DNA of 64,000 nucleotides from Rhizobium rhizogenes NBRC 13257 (GCF_000696095.1 NZ_BAYX01000006.1:186001-250000), one strand, 5' to 3'. Positions 34,339-56,382 are shown, counted from the first letter of the stretch. Notes: generated from the letters alone by a model not told the origin. Translations and numbers: made by a program.

Positions 34339-35475
34339 ATGTCACGTCGGCATGATCTGGATTTTCTCAGGGTCGCAGCATTCATGCTGCTGATCGTCTA
34401 TCATGTCAGCTTGATGTACAACTCCAGGAGCTTTCTGCTGAAGTCGCAGGACAGCTCTGCCATGTTCGATGTGATCCATCTGTGGACACATCCTTGGCGC
34501 ATGTCGCTGTTGTTTCTGATCTCAGGCGTTGTAACGGGGATTTTGCTGACGCGGCAGGCTCCCGAGGCGTTGAGGAGTGTGCGAACGAGGCAGTTGCTGG
34601 CCCCATTGCTGGTCGGTGTTTTGCTTCTGATCCCACCCCAGATGTACGTCTGCCTGAATGGCCGTTTGGGCGTGGATATCAGTCTTCTGGACGTCTTCCG
34701 GCATTATCTGACCCTGACGCCTGTTCCGCTGCCGGATGGAGGCGTGGTCAATCTCCTGGGAATGCAGCACCTGTGGTATCTCGCCTATCTCTGGGCGTAT
34801 ACGGCTATCCTGACGCTTGCCCTGTCGGTCTGGCCGGGGCTGTTGCGGCGAGCAGGGGACTGGTTAATGCCCTGGCTGGCGGGCAAGTCGATCTTGATAC
34901 TGCCTGCCATATTATTCATTCTACTGAGGCTCGCTTTGCGGCCAGTTTTCCCCCCAACGCTCGATATCTTGACCGATTGGTATAGCCACGCGGTCTATCT
35001 GGTGTCGTTCCTGTTGGGCGCGGTGATAGCCACGCGCAGCGATTGCTGGGATACGATTGTCCGCATGCGAAAACCCGCCCTGATCCTGGCGTTGGCATGT
35101 GCGTTGTCTCTCGCGATACTCTTTCCTACCTTGCCTGGTGGAGAACCGGGAATCTGGCGACGGCTTGTGGGGAGGGTGCTCGGCGGTACCTTCCAGTGGT
35201 GCGCGATCGTCGCGATTCTCGGGTATGCGAAAATGTGGCTGAATTCGGATAATACCGTTATTCGCTATTTGAACAGGGCCATTCTCACCTATTACGTGCT
35301 TCACCAGACGGTCATGCTGCTTATTGCCTACGGGTTGCATCAGTTCGGGCTCATGTCGGCCTCGACTTTCATTCCGATTGTGGTTGCGACGCTTGCGATA
35401 TGTGCGCTGGCGTATGAGCTGAAACGGCGCCTGGAAGTCTCCTGGCGTCTCTGGAGCGGCGCTCGCGTTGCTTAA
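34339..35475 (+). CDS. Acyltransferase-3 family membrane protein (OpgC-like)
   Basis: A 378-residue multi-pass membrane acyltransferase. The N-terminus RRHDLDFLRVAAFMLLIVYHVSLMY carries the family's first helix with its Asp-Leu-Arg and His residues. About ten hydrophobic segments follow, ending in a charged ELKRRLEVSWRLWSG. Members such as OpgC/MdoC move succinyl or acetyl groups to periplasmic glucans or surface sugars. The ATG at 34339 has GGAAGCG before it; ATG 34330 is possible. It stands alone between the hydantoinase operon and the biosynthetic locus, with no partner gene to narrow the acceptor. Confidence 0.8.
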   Translation: MSRRHDLDFLRVAAFMLLIVYHVSLMYNSRSFLLKSQDSSAMFDVIHLWTHPWRMSLLFLISGVVTGILLTRQAPEALRSVRTRQLLAPLLVGVLLLIPPQMYVCLNGRLGVDISLLDVFRHYLTLTPVPLPDGGVVNLLGMQHLWYLAYLWAYTAILTLALSVWPGLLRRAGDWLMPWLAGKSILILPAILFILLRLALRPVFPPTLDILTDWYSHAVYLVSFLLGAVIATRSDCWDTIVRMRKPALILALACALSLAILFPTLPGGEPGIWRRLVGRVLGGTFQWCAIVAILGYAKMWLNSDNTVIRYLNRAILTYYVLHQTVMLLIAYGLHQFGLMSASTFIPIVVATLAICALAYELKRRLEVSWRLWSGARVA

Positions 35476-35517
35476 TTCGGTGTCTCCATCTCCGGGCAAC
35501 AGTCAGTTTTGCGGTGA

Positions 35518-35918
35518 TCATCCATCGGTCTTGAAATCGAGGTCGAGTTCGCAGGCGGGCAAGCCTCTCAGCCCCCAATTCACCGGGTCAATCTCAACGA
35601 GAATGGTTTCGATGTCTCCGGCCGGAATGCCGAATGCTGAAAGCTGAAAGCTGAAAGCTCGTTGACCATCGCGGCATACAACCGTCGCTTGGCGTCGAGC
35701 GGGCGACCGGAAAACAGCTTGATTTCGATGACCAAGTAGGCCGGTCCATTGCCGGGAGGCACGATGATTGCGTCTGCATCATACTCGATGAGGCTGGTGC
35801 AACAGTCGTCACTCGGGACTTCCAGCCCCGCCAGAAGCGCCCGCTGCACCGCCTCGAGAATGTCGGGGCGACGATCGCCAATCCAACCGCGCCGCGTTTC
35901 TATTCTGACAGCAGGCAT
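35518..35918 (-). pseudogene. Tautomerase-family protein broken by a 7-bp repeat expansion
   Basis: The first 75 residues (MPAVRIETRRGWIGDRRPD onward, Pro2 as catalytic base) match small 4-oxalocrotonate-tautomerase-like proteins of about 130 residues, up to GRPLDAKRRLYAAMVNEL. Then three tandem copies of a 7-base unit shift the frame and the current frame ends at 35580. In another frame the expected C-terminus continues at once: AFGIPAGDIETILVEIDPVN, then WGLRG, ending at a stop at 35518-35520. With one copy of the unit the two halves join in frame. So this is a frameshifted gene or one that can switch by repeat number. Confidence 0.8.
35637..35657. repeat. Triple 7-bp tandem repeat inside the tautomerase gene
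   Basis: Three perfect copies of CTGAAAG (CTTTCAG in the gene's sense) stand in a row. Two extra copies add 14 bases, which shifts the reading frame by two. One or four copies would restore it. Confidence 0.95.
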
Positions 35919-35987
35919 GATTTCCCTTTCAAGCCGAGATAGGCCTTCACGTTTTGGCCGGCCCGAAAGCTTTGCGGCAAATCGCGC

Positions 35988-36743
35988 TCAATGCGCCGGC
36001 GTCCGGCAATCGAGGATGCCCCGCAAGTGAGGCAGGACCTGATCCCTCTCCGCGTCGATAAAGAAATGGTCGCCGTCGAACCATTCCACCGTGCATGACG
36101 TGCTCGTCTGGTTTTTCCATGTGGCGACCTGATCCAGGCGTATGTGCGTGTCCGTTCTTCCGGCAAGCACGTCGATCGGTATCGCCAACGGCTCGTCGGG
36201 CACATAGCGATAGGTTTCCACCATTTCGAAGTCCGCTCTCGTGGTCGGCAGGCAAAGCTCCATCAGCTCACGCTGACCGAGGAGATCGGCGGGAATGCCG
36301 TTGAACGCGGTCAGCGCGTCGAGCAGCGCATCGTCGCCGAGCGCGCTCAGGCGTCGTCGCGGATCGCGCGTGTCCGGTGCGTCCGCGCCCGATACGATCA
36401 GCGCGGTCGGTTCTGACAGCTGCTGGCGCCGGAGTGACCGAGCGACCTCGAATGCCATCAGAGCACCGAGACTGTGACCGAAGAATGCAAAGCGGATGCT
36501 GGCGGACGCCGCGGCGATCACTGGCGTGACAGCCGCGACGGCATCGTCGAGCGACCGGTAGGGCACCTCGTGAAAACGGCTGCCGCGACCGGGCAGCCGT
36601 ATGCCCCATATTTCGATGTCAGGCGCCAATGCGGCTTGCCAGCCGAGATAGGACGCTGCATCGCCTCCTGCATGGCTGAAGCAGTAAAGGCGAAGCCGCG
36701 GGGACGAACATTGCCCGTTAACGAACCAGCGGGACGAACTCAT
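35988..36743 (-). CDS. Type II thioesterase of the NRPS/PKS locus
   Basis: A 251-residue alpha/beta-hydrolase of the external (type II) thioesterase family. LYCFSHAGGDAASYLGWQAAL opens the fold, the nucleophile is Ser91 in FFGHSLGALMAFE, and the His of the triad is in WFDGDHFFI near residue 225. Such enzymes clear misloaded acyl groups from carrier domains of NRPS and PKS lines. It lies downstream of the desaturase gene on the minus strand, divergent from the megasynthases. The known syl cluster, as I recall it, has no such gene, so this is an addition. Confidence 0.9.
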   Translation of the reverse strand: MSSSRWFVNGQCSSPRLRLYCFSHAGGDAASYLGWQAALAPDIEIWGIRLPGRGSRFHEVPYRSLDDAVAAVTPVIAAASASIRFAFFGHSLGALMAFEVARSLRRQQLSEPTALIVSGADAPDTRDPRRRLSALGDDALLDALTAFNGIPADLLGQRELMELCLPTTRADFEMVETYRYVPDEPLAIPIDVLAGRTDTHIRLDQVATWKNQTSTSCTVEWFDGDHFFIDAERDQVLPHLRGILDCRTPAH

Positions 36744-36785
36744 GATATTTCCTTTCGAACACGAACGTGCGGCCCTTCAAACCGG

Positions 36786-36812
36786 CGCGGCGAGCTTCGA
36801 TGGCTCGCCGCG
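36786..36812. terminator. Stem-loop between desaturase and type II thioesterase genes
   Basis: A perfect 10-bp stem, CGCGGCGAGC with GCTCGCCGCG, around a 7-base loop. It starts 10 bases after the desaturase stop in the minus-strand reading and stands before the thioesterase gene. No T-run follows, so it may act as an attenuator, an mRNA-stabilising hairpin or nothing. Confidence 0.4.
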
Positions 36813-36821
36813 CGCCAATCG

Positions 36822-37832
36822 TCATGCCGCAGATCGAACTGCGCTGTGGGCGGTCGATCGCTGCGCACGATAGCCATCGAGAATCTGCCGCATGACGGAA
36901 CGGGGATACTTACCGCGCGAAATAATACCACCGGTTTGCCCGTTGGCGACCGCGTAGCGTTCGTCGCGCATCAGGATCCGGTGGGCTTTCTGCAGGTTCC
37001 AGTAGGGTATGCCGGGGAGCAGGTGATGCGTGAGGTGCAGATTGTCACCATGCATACCGATGAACGCCCGTTCCCACCAGGCGGGAAAGCGATTGCGCGT
37101 TACCAGGAGTTCGTCGTCTTCCTTGCCCAACAGGCCGAAATGCTCGGACACCTCGGAAAGCCAGCCAATGATCTGAAATGTCGTCAAATAGGGAACTAGC
37201 CAGAACAGGACATATCCGCTTGGACCCGCCGCCGCGAAGAAAATGGCGAAAATGATGGCATGAACGGAGAGCAGCTTGAGTGCGCCGATGGGTGAGCCGA
37301 GCAGTGCCGCCAGACGATGGCGAACAAGGTAATTCAGATAGCTGATGACCTTGAGCAGGAATACGGTTTTGAGAAGGTGCTTGAAGACGAATTCAAACCG
37401 GTCCTCCGCGCGCTGCAGGCCGGATTCTATGTAGTAGATGTAGTCCGGATCCTTGTGCGGGTCGCCAAGATAATGGTGATGCATCTTGACGTGTGAATGA
37501 TGGTATGAATCGAAGTCCTGAAACACCGGCAGGCCGGTCAAGTATTGGCCGATGAAGCGGCTGAGCCGGCGATTGCGCGCGAGCGTCATGTGGGCCGCCT
37601 CATGCAACAGGGAAGCAAACGCACGCTGCCGTGAGCCGATGAGCAGAATAGTCAGCGGATAGGCGTAAGGGGAAAGCTTGAAAAGGCCGACCGCGACGGC
37701 GATGACCAGGATATCGGCCGTCCATCCGAGCAGCCAATGCCAGTCGTTATTCGCGTAAAGAAGTTTTAGATCGGCCTTTATCGCACTGCTGAACCTGAAT
37801 TTATTCAGTGTTTCCTTCGCTTCTTTCTCCAT
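36822..37832 (-). CDS. sylB: Fatty-acid-desaturase-type enzyme, SylB-like
   Basis: A 336-residue membrane di-iron desaturase/hydroxylase. The three histidine boxes are HEAAH (77-81), HSHVKMHHH (112-120) and HLTHH (266-270), with hydrophobic segments at about 35-70 and 185-225. AAGGAG before the ATG at 37832 fixes the start. In syringolin-producing Pseudomonas, a desaturase of this type (SylB) is assigned to forming the 3,4-dehydrolysine unit of the product. Here the gene is divergent from the NRPS genes with a 223-base shared promoter region, so it most likely modifies the peptide's lysine-type residue. A lipid or acyl-chain desaturase remains the alternative. Confidence 0.82.
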   Translation of the reverse strand: MEKEAKETLNKFRFSSAIKADLKLLYANNDWHWLLGWTADILVIAVAVGLFKLSPYAYPLTILLIGSRQRAFASLLHEAAHMTLARNRRLSRFIGQYLTGLPVFQDFDSYHHSHVKMHHHYLGDPHKDPDYIYYIESGLQRAEDRFEFVFKHLLKTVFLLKVISYLNYLVRHRLAALLGSPIGALKLLSVHAIIFAIFFAAAGPSGYVLFWLVPYLTTFQIIGWLSEVSEHFGLLGKEDDELLVTRNRFPAWWERAFIGMHGDNLHLTHHLLPGIPYWNLQKAHRILMRDERYAVANGQTGGIISRGKYPRSVMRQILDGYRAQRSTAHSAVRSAA

Positions 37833-38055
37833 GGCAAGCTCCTTGCTTACACTTCGCGTTAAAGTGGCTCGCAAGCTAACAAATCGGTTTTTCTTCATCG
37901 TCCGGGAAGTTTCCTGCGGGATTTTTCCCGGATTGTGCGAGTAGCCGCTCCGATGTCTTCCTTCCACGGCCAATCATTGCGCTTCGCTGCGAGCCTGTGC
38001 TCGCGCCGAATACCAATTCCGCAATCTCGTCAGCCCGATGAATAAGGAGTGCTTC

Positions 38056-41000
38056 ATGAGCTATCTTGTCGATGAAAGCGCCGATGCTTTCGACCAACTG
38101 AGCAACGCAGCCGGACGCACGTACCCGACAGGTACCGAGGCGCGGTTGTCGATGTCGCAGGAGCAGGCGTGGTTTCTGGAAATGCTTGTCCCGGACAGCA
38201 TCGCCTATAATTTCCAGGCCGTGCTGAACCTGCATGGCGAACTCGACATCGGCGCGCTCGAGCGTGCCCTCGGGCGGCTCGTGGAGCGGCATCAAAGTCT
38301 GTCAACGGTGTTTGTCGACCACGGCGGCGAGCCGCAGCAGCGGATCGAGGATGCGTGGCAGGTGACGCTCCCCGTCGTCGACCTGTCGAAAACGGCGGAC
38401 TCGATGCGCGATGCCTATGCCGCGTCCCTGATCCGGATGGAGACCGCACAGAAGATTGACGTTGGAACGCTGCCGCTGATGCGCTGGGTGCTGTTCAAAC
38501 ATGGGGATCATGACCATTCGCTGCTGCACATCGAACACCACCTCATTCACGACGGCTGGTCATTCCGCCTGTTCCTGGGCGAGCTGAGTCACTTCTACAA
38601 CGAGGAACGCGGCCGTCCCGAACTTGCGGCGCTGGAGCCCGCGATCCAGTTCATCGACTACTGCAACTGGGAGCGCGCATGGCTCGATTCGTCTGCCGGA
38701 CGCGTCGGCCGCGAGTTCTGGCGGCGTCGTCTTACCGACTGGTCTGCGCACGGCCATTCGCCGTTTCCGCAAGCGCAGGCGCGTGTCACTGGGCTCGATT
38801 TCGTCGGGAGCTCGGTGTCCGTTCCATTCCCCGCCGAACTTGCCAGCCGGTTGAAGCACTATGCATCGGTAAACAAGGCGACGCTGTTCGAAACGATGTT
38901 CTCGCTGTTTGCCTCCGTCGTCGGAACGCGGTCCGGCAACACGCGGCAGATCGTCGGCACGGCGGTTGCGAACCGCGACATTCATGGCATTCAGAACACG
39001 ATCGGAATGCTGGTGAACATGTTGCCGCTGCGCGTCGAGCTGCAAGGTGACACGCGCTGGCCGACGCTGCTCGAGCGTGTGAAGGATGAGATCCGCACGG
39101 CATGCGCCTATTCGCATGTGCCGTTCTCGAGCATGGTGGCCGACCTCAAGCCCGCGCGTGTGGCGAACCTGCTGCCCTATATCCAGGTCGGGTTCAGCTT
39201 CCATAATTCGATGACCCGTCAGCTTGAATTCGACGGGCTCGACGTCGATATCGTCGAAGGCCTCAGCAACGGATCGGCGAAGTTCGACCTCAACGTGATC
39301 GTCGTTTTCGACGACGAAGCGCGGCCGGAAGCGGGTGGTCGGTTCCTGCTCGAATACTCGACGTCGTCGACGAACGAGACGGGTGTCGTCTCGCTGATGG
39401 ACGAGTTTTTTGCGTTCGCCAATGCGTGGCTCGCCAATCCTGAGACGCATCTTAAGGATGTCGTGCATGCAAGCTCGGCCGCAGAGGCGACCAATGAGCG
39501 TGCTTCTGCCGAGGACGACGATGGTGCGTTCTGGGCGGCGCAAATCGAGACCGACGCCGGCGAACTGGTTCCCGACCAACTTGGCGCACTCGTCGGCACC
39601 GAGCTTCGCTTCGACCGGCTTGATGTCGCGCTTGCCCGTGAACCGCTTGAGCGTCTGCGCCAGTCGTGCGAGACCGTCGGTATCACACCCGCCGTAGCAC
39701 TATTCGCCCTGCACGCAACGTCGCTCGCGCGCTTTTCGGGCAATCTCGACGTGCTGGCCGGTCTTGTCGCCGACAACGACGTCCAGGCACTAAAGACGCT
39801 CCTGCCGGTTGCTGTGCATGTGGATCCAACGGCCTCGTTCGCAGTCACGTTCCGTACGGCGGAGGAGCTGTGCCGGCGCGCATGCGAGCACTACGCTCGC
39901 TCGCCGGACGTGTTGTCCGCCGTAATCGATGCGTGGCAGCAAAGCTCGGGGCGGTCGGCCGCGTCACTGCTGCAATCGGCGTTCGGCGTCGCAAACGACG
40001 TGGAGGGCATATCCGCTGCCGGTCGTGCCCGCATCGAGATGATCGTACGAACAGAGGGTGACGACCCGGTGCTGAGTGTCCGCTACGCATCGAATCTGTT
40101 CTCGAAACATGCCGTGAAACTGCTGGTGGAAGACTTCTCGAGGATGCTCGATGCCGCCGCAGCGTCGTTGGACACGACGCTCCAACAGGCGGGTGCCGCG
40201 CTCGACGACAACCGCCTCCGCGCGATCAGCGAAGGCGTGCGTCCGCTGTGCCAGCAGTCGACGCTGCATGAAATTTTCGAGAGTTGGGTGGCGATACAGC
40301 CCGATTCCGTCGCCGTGCGCAGCGGCGTGTGCGTCTGGACCTATGCGGAGCTCGACGCGAGAGCGAACGAAATCGCGGAGCGGCTACTGAGTAACGGCGT
40401 GCAGCCCGGCGAAGCCGTTGCGGTGTGCATGCCACGCTCACCATGGCTTATTGCGGCGCTGCTTGGCATCCTGAAGGCTGGCGGCTGCTACCTGTCCATC
40501 GACGCCACGCTGCCCGATGCACGCCGCGACTGGCAGCTGCGCGAGGCAGACGTCGCGCATGTGCTCGTCGATGCCTCAGCGCCGGCATTCGCCGATCACA
40601 TCGCCGTGCATCGCATTGACGGCACATTGGTTGAATCCTTGGCCGGCGTCCGGCCCGCGAGCCGACCGCGCGTCGATACCGACGCGCGGTGCTACTACAT
40701 GTTCACATCAGGCTCCACCGGCGAGCCAAAGGCCACTGCGAGTGATCATCGCGCGGTGATCAACCTGGTGACCAACACCGACTACCTGAAGATCGGTCAG
40801 GATGACCGGTTGCTAGTGTTCGCGCCGCTTGCGTTCGACGCATCCACCTTCGAGATTTGGGGTGCACTGCTGAATGGCGCGCAACTCGTCGTCCAGCCCG
40901 GCGCACTCGCGAGCCTCGAGGAACTGGGCGATACGCTTGCCACGCAGCAGGTAAGCATCCTGTGGCTGACATCGGCGCTGTTCCAGGGGATGGTGGAGCA

Positions 41001-42393
41001 GCATCCGGAGGTGCTGGCGGGTGCGCGGCGCGTGCTGACCGGCGGCGACGTGGTGTCCGCCGATGCCATGCGTGCGTTCTTCGCGGCTGGCGGCCGCCAG
41101 CTGACTATTGCCTACGGACCGACCGAGGGGACAGTGTTCACCACCGCCTACACGCTCGACGCGGCGGAGGAGGTGAGCGGCCGTGCCCTCATCGGCCGCC
41201 CGATCGCGCATCGCGATCTCTACGTGGTCGATGTATTCGGCAATCTGGCGTCAGAAGGCGTGCCGGGCGAACTTTACGTCGGTGGCGGCGTGACCGGCGA
41301 ATACTTGAAACGCCCTGAACTGAGCAAGGAGCGCTTTGTGCGGCTGCCATGGCTGTCCGAGCACACGCTGTTCCGTTCCGGCGATGTTGGACGTTGGACG
41401 ACTGACGGTCAGGTCGAGTTCCTCGGGCGCCGCGACAGCCAGATCAAGATCCGTGGTTTCCGCATCGAGACGGGCGAGATCGAACAGGCAATCCGAGGGC
41501 TCGAAGGTGTCGCGCACTGCGCGGTGATCGTGCGTGCACAGGGCGTGGACAAGCAGCTCGTCGCCTTCGTTGCCCCGGTGCGCGGCGTAACCCTTTCGGG
41601 GTCGGCGATCCGCGACGCATTGCGGCAGGCATTGCCCGATTACATGGTACCCCTGAACGTCTACTCGATCGAGCGGCTTCCGACGACGCCAAGCGGCAAG
41701 CTGAACAAGCGCGCACTGCTCGAGCTCGCTGCGCAGCCGAACCCCGTTTTCGTCGACGAGCCGGATACTGAAGCCGTTTCTCTCGAGAGACTGATCACGC
41801 CGATCTGGGCGGATGTCCTGAAGCTCGACAAGGTCGAGCGACATCAGGATTTCTTCGCGATCGGCGGACATTCGCTTGCCGGCATGCGGATCATGTCACG
41901 ATTGAGCAAGACGCTAGGCCGTCGCCTGCCGCTCGACATGCTGTTCCGCTATCCGACAGTCGCATCATTCGCCGAGGCTATAAAAAGCGGTGGAGAGGTA
42001 TCGCGGCAATTGTTGCCTGACCATACTTCGCCGGTGCGCGGCCACTCGATCGAACCGAGCCCGACGACATCCAGCGACAAGCCGAACAAGCGCGCGCTGT
42101 CCGAACCCACACCGCAGCTGGCCGCCATTTCCGCCGATGTGCCGGACATCGCGGCCGGTTCCCTGGAGGGGCTGATCGCACCGGTCTGGGCGGACGTCCT
42201 CAAGCTCGACAAGGTCGAGCGGCATCAGGACTTCTTCGCGATCGGCGGACATTCGCTTGCCGGCATGCGGATCATGTCACGGCTGAGTAAGACGCTGGGC
42301 CGTCGTTTGCCGCTCGATATGTTGTTCCGCTACCCGACGGTCGCGTCGTTCGCCGAAGCTATCACAGATGGCCACGACGTCGCGCATCTCTGA
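38056..42393 (+). CDS. sylC: NRPS, C-(half C)-A-T-T, SylC-like
   Basis: A 1445-residue synthetase. Order: a full condensation domain (about 25-480; HHLIHDG at 161-167); a second, N-terminally truncated condensation half (about 490-725) with no HHxxxDG; an adenylation domain (about 740-1230; FTSGSTGEPK near 883, AYGPTEG, GDVGRW); then two nearly identical carrier domains with GGHSLAG serines at 1273 and 1400. Reading the specificity pocket by eye against PheA gives D-A-F-W-L-G-A-V-F-K, closest to valine codes. In syringolin, SylC activates Val and builds the ureido-valyl-valine cap. AAGGAG seven bases before 38056 sets the start. A starter-type C domain that accepts a fatty acid is the alternative role for the first domain. 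Confidence 0.88.
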   Translation: MSYLVDESADAFDQLSNAAGRTYPTGTEARLSMSQEQAWFLEMLVPDSIAYNFQAVLNLHGELDIGALERALGRLVERHQSLSTVFVDHGGEPQQRIEDAWQVTLPVVDLSKTADSMRDAYAASLIRMETAQKIDVGTLPLMRWVLFKHGDHDHSLLHIEHHLIHDGWSFRLFLGELSHFYNEERGRPELAALEPAIQFIDYCNWERAWLDSSAGRVGREFWRRRLTDWSAHGHSPFPQAQARVTGLDFVGSSVSVPFPAELASRLKHYASVNKATLFETMFSLFASVVGTRSGNTRQIVGTAVANRDIHGIQNTIGMLVNMLPLRVELQGDTRWPTLLERVKDEIRTACAYSHVPFSSMVADLKPARVANLLPYIQVGFSFHNSMTRQLEFDGLDVDIVEGLSNGSAKFDLNVIVVFDDEARPEAGGRFLLEYSTSSTNETGVVSLMDEFFAFANAWLANPETHLKDVVHASSAAEATNERASAEDDDGAFWAAQIETDAGELVPDQLGALVGTELRFDRLDVALAREPLERLRQSCETVGITPAVALFALHATSLARFSGNLDVLAGLVADNDVQALKTLLPVAVHVDPTASFAVTFRTAEELCRRACEHYARSPDVLSAVIDAWQQSSGRSAASLLQSAFGVANDVEGISAAGRARIEMIVRTEGDDPVLSVRYASNLFSKHAVKLLVEDFSRMLDAAAASLDTTLQQAGAALDDNRLRAISEGVRPLCQQSTLHEIFESWVAIQPDSVAVRSGVCVWTYAELDARANEIAERLLSNGVQPGEAVAVCMPRSPWLIAALLGILKAGGCYLSIDATLPDARRDWQLREADVAHVLVDASAPAFADHIAVHRIDGTLVESLAGVRPASRPRVDTDARCYYMFTSGSTGEPKATASDHRAVINLVTNTDYLKIGQDDRLLVFAPLAFDASTFEIWGALLNGAQLVVQPGALASLEELGDTLATQQVSILWLTSALFQGMVEQHPEVLAGARRVLTGGDVVSADAMRAFFAAGGRQLTIAYGPTEGTVFTTAYTLDAAEEVSGRALIGRPIAHRDLYVVDVFGNLASEGVPGELYVGGGVTGEYLKRPELSKERFVRLPWLSEHTLFRSGDVGRWTTDGQVEFLGRRDSQIKIRGFRIETGEIEQAIRGLEGVAHCAVIVRAQGVDKQLVAFVAPVRGVTLSGSAIRDALRQALPDYMVPLNVYSIERLPTTPSGKLNKRALLELAAQPNPVFVDEPDTEAVSLERLITPIWADVLKLDKVERHQDFFAIGGHSLAGMRIMSRLSKTLGRRLPLDMLFRYPTVASFAEAIKSGGEVSRQLLPDHTSPVRGHSIEPSPTTSSDKPNKRALSEPTPQLAAISADVPDIAAGSLEGLIAPVWADVLKLDKVERHQDFFAIGGHSLAGMRIMSRLSKTLGRRLPLDMLFRYPTVASFAEAITDGHDVAHL
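41623..42384 (+). repeat. 381-bp in-frame tandem duplication covering the NRPS carrier domain
   Basis: Two adjacent units of about 381 bp (127 codons), roughly 41623-42003 and 42004-42384. The carrier cores differ at two of 64 residues, and only a few silent changes separate them at DNA level. The linker part, which includes the last adenylation motif (PTTPSGKLNKRAL against PTTSSDKPNKRAL), has diverged much more. A recent duplication with the carrier part held constant is the simplest reading. Confidence 0.92.
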
Positions 42394-42502
42394 GTGCTGC
42401 CCCGCCGCGCGGACCGGTCCTGCAGCGACCGGTCCGCGCCTCCCTCCTGTCCCGAATTACCGTGGCACGCGGCATGCGCGCCCATTCCACATGGAGCAAC
42501 AC

Positions 42503-54987
<12,485 letters not shown>

Positions 54988-54988
<1 letters not shown>

Positions 54989-56262
54989 TGGGCACCAAAC
55001 CGAACCTTACCGACGCGGGCGGCGCGCCTGTATGCTCCGAAGGCGCGGCTTTGTATGCCGCCGGTCGAGATCGCGCGCTGCCGGTGGGGTTCATCCTGTG
55101 GATCCTCGCGCTCGACGTGCTCGGCATGGGGCTGGCGATGCCTGTGTTGCCGACGCTGATCGCCGAGTTTGCGACGGTGCCCGCGCAGCGGGTGTCGCTC
55201 GTGCTGGGAGCGGCGATCGCGTCGTACTCGGCGACGCAGTTCCTTTTCGCGCCGATGCTCGGCGCGTTGAGCGACCGGTACGGGCGCCGCGTGGTCCTGC
55301 TTGTCGCATTGGCGGGCATGGCGGCCAGCAACTGGATGGTCGCGCTTGCCGGCGGGCTGGTATCGCTGCTGATCGGCCGCGCGCTCGGTGGCGCGTCGGC
55401 GGCAAACATCGCGACGGTGATGGCCTATATCGCAGACGTCAGCGACGGCGAGCGCCGTACGCATCTCTATGGAAGCGTGGGGAGCGTGATCGCCGTCGGG
55501 CTCGTTGTCGGACCGGTGGCGGGCGGCTGGCTCGCGTCGATCAATCCGCACCTGCCGTTCATCGTTGCCGGTGCGCTCGCAGCACTCAATCTGCTGTATG
55601 GTTGGTTCTATCTTCCCGAAAGCTTGCGGCAGGAAAACCGTCGGCCGTTCGAATGGCGGAGAGCGAATCCGATCGGCAGTTTGTACGCGCTGTTTCGTAA
55701 CGGCTCGATGCGTCCCTATCTGCTCGCTGCCATCTGCACATGGTTCGCATATGGCGTGTTTCAGAGTTGTTTCGTGCTGGCCAACCAGGTGCGCTATGGC
55801 TGGAACGTCGTTGATGCGTCCTGGGCGCTCGCCGCCTTGGCGCTCGGCATGGCATTGTCGCAGCGCTATCTGGTCCGCCGCCTGACGGCCCATTTTTCAA
55901 ACCGATGGATCATTTCGATCGGATACGGATGTTGCAGTGTCGCGTATCTTTGCTATTTCGCTGCGTCGTCGCCATGGCTCACTTGTGCCGGGATCGCGGC
56001 GCAGGCGTTGGGTCTAGTCGCGGAGCCGGCGATGCGAAGCGAGTTGTCGCGTTGTGCCACCGAACGTCATCACGGCGAACTGCAAGGCGGCCTCACATCG
56101 ATGCTGAGCCTCGTCGGCGCGATTGCGCCTTTGCTTGGTTCCTACGCCTTGACCGTTGCGGGGGGAGGAACGGGCGATCCGGCGACGGTCGGGTGGCCTT
56201 TCGTGATTGGCGTTGCGATGTATGCGCTGGCAATTGGCAGTCTTTGGCACACAAATGATTAG
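54988..56262 (+). CDS. sylE: MFS exporter of the NRPS/PKS locus, SylE-like
   Basis: A 424-residue major facilitator with about twelve membrane segments, tetracycline-efflux-like. The loop 2-3 motif appears as GALSDRYGRRVVLL, and GRALGGASAANIATVMAYIADV, then GSVIAVGLVVGPVAGGWL, are motif-B/C-like drug:H+ antiporter features. Its start overlaps the megasynthase stop (TGATG), so it is made with the synthetase. In the syringolin locus the last gene, sylE, is also an MFS exporter. It most likely exports the product. Confidence 0.9.
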
Positions 56263-56382
56263 CCGGCTACCTAATAAAAATTCCTCGGCATCGGATTTCA
56301 CCAAAAAATGCTTGCGTTCCGCTCCAGGCGCGACCGCCCCATATGTATTCGGACATGACAGCATTGCGCCTTGGCCAGAATG

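Noticed and set aside
42368..42502. A longer N-terminus for the megasynthase starting inside the upstream NRPS gene
   Set aside because: The extra 45 residues are Pro/Arg-rich with no domain, and GGAG lies six bases before the ATG at 42503.
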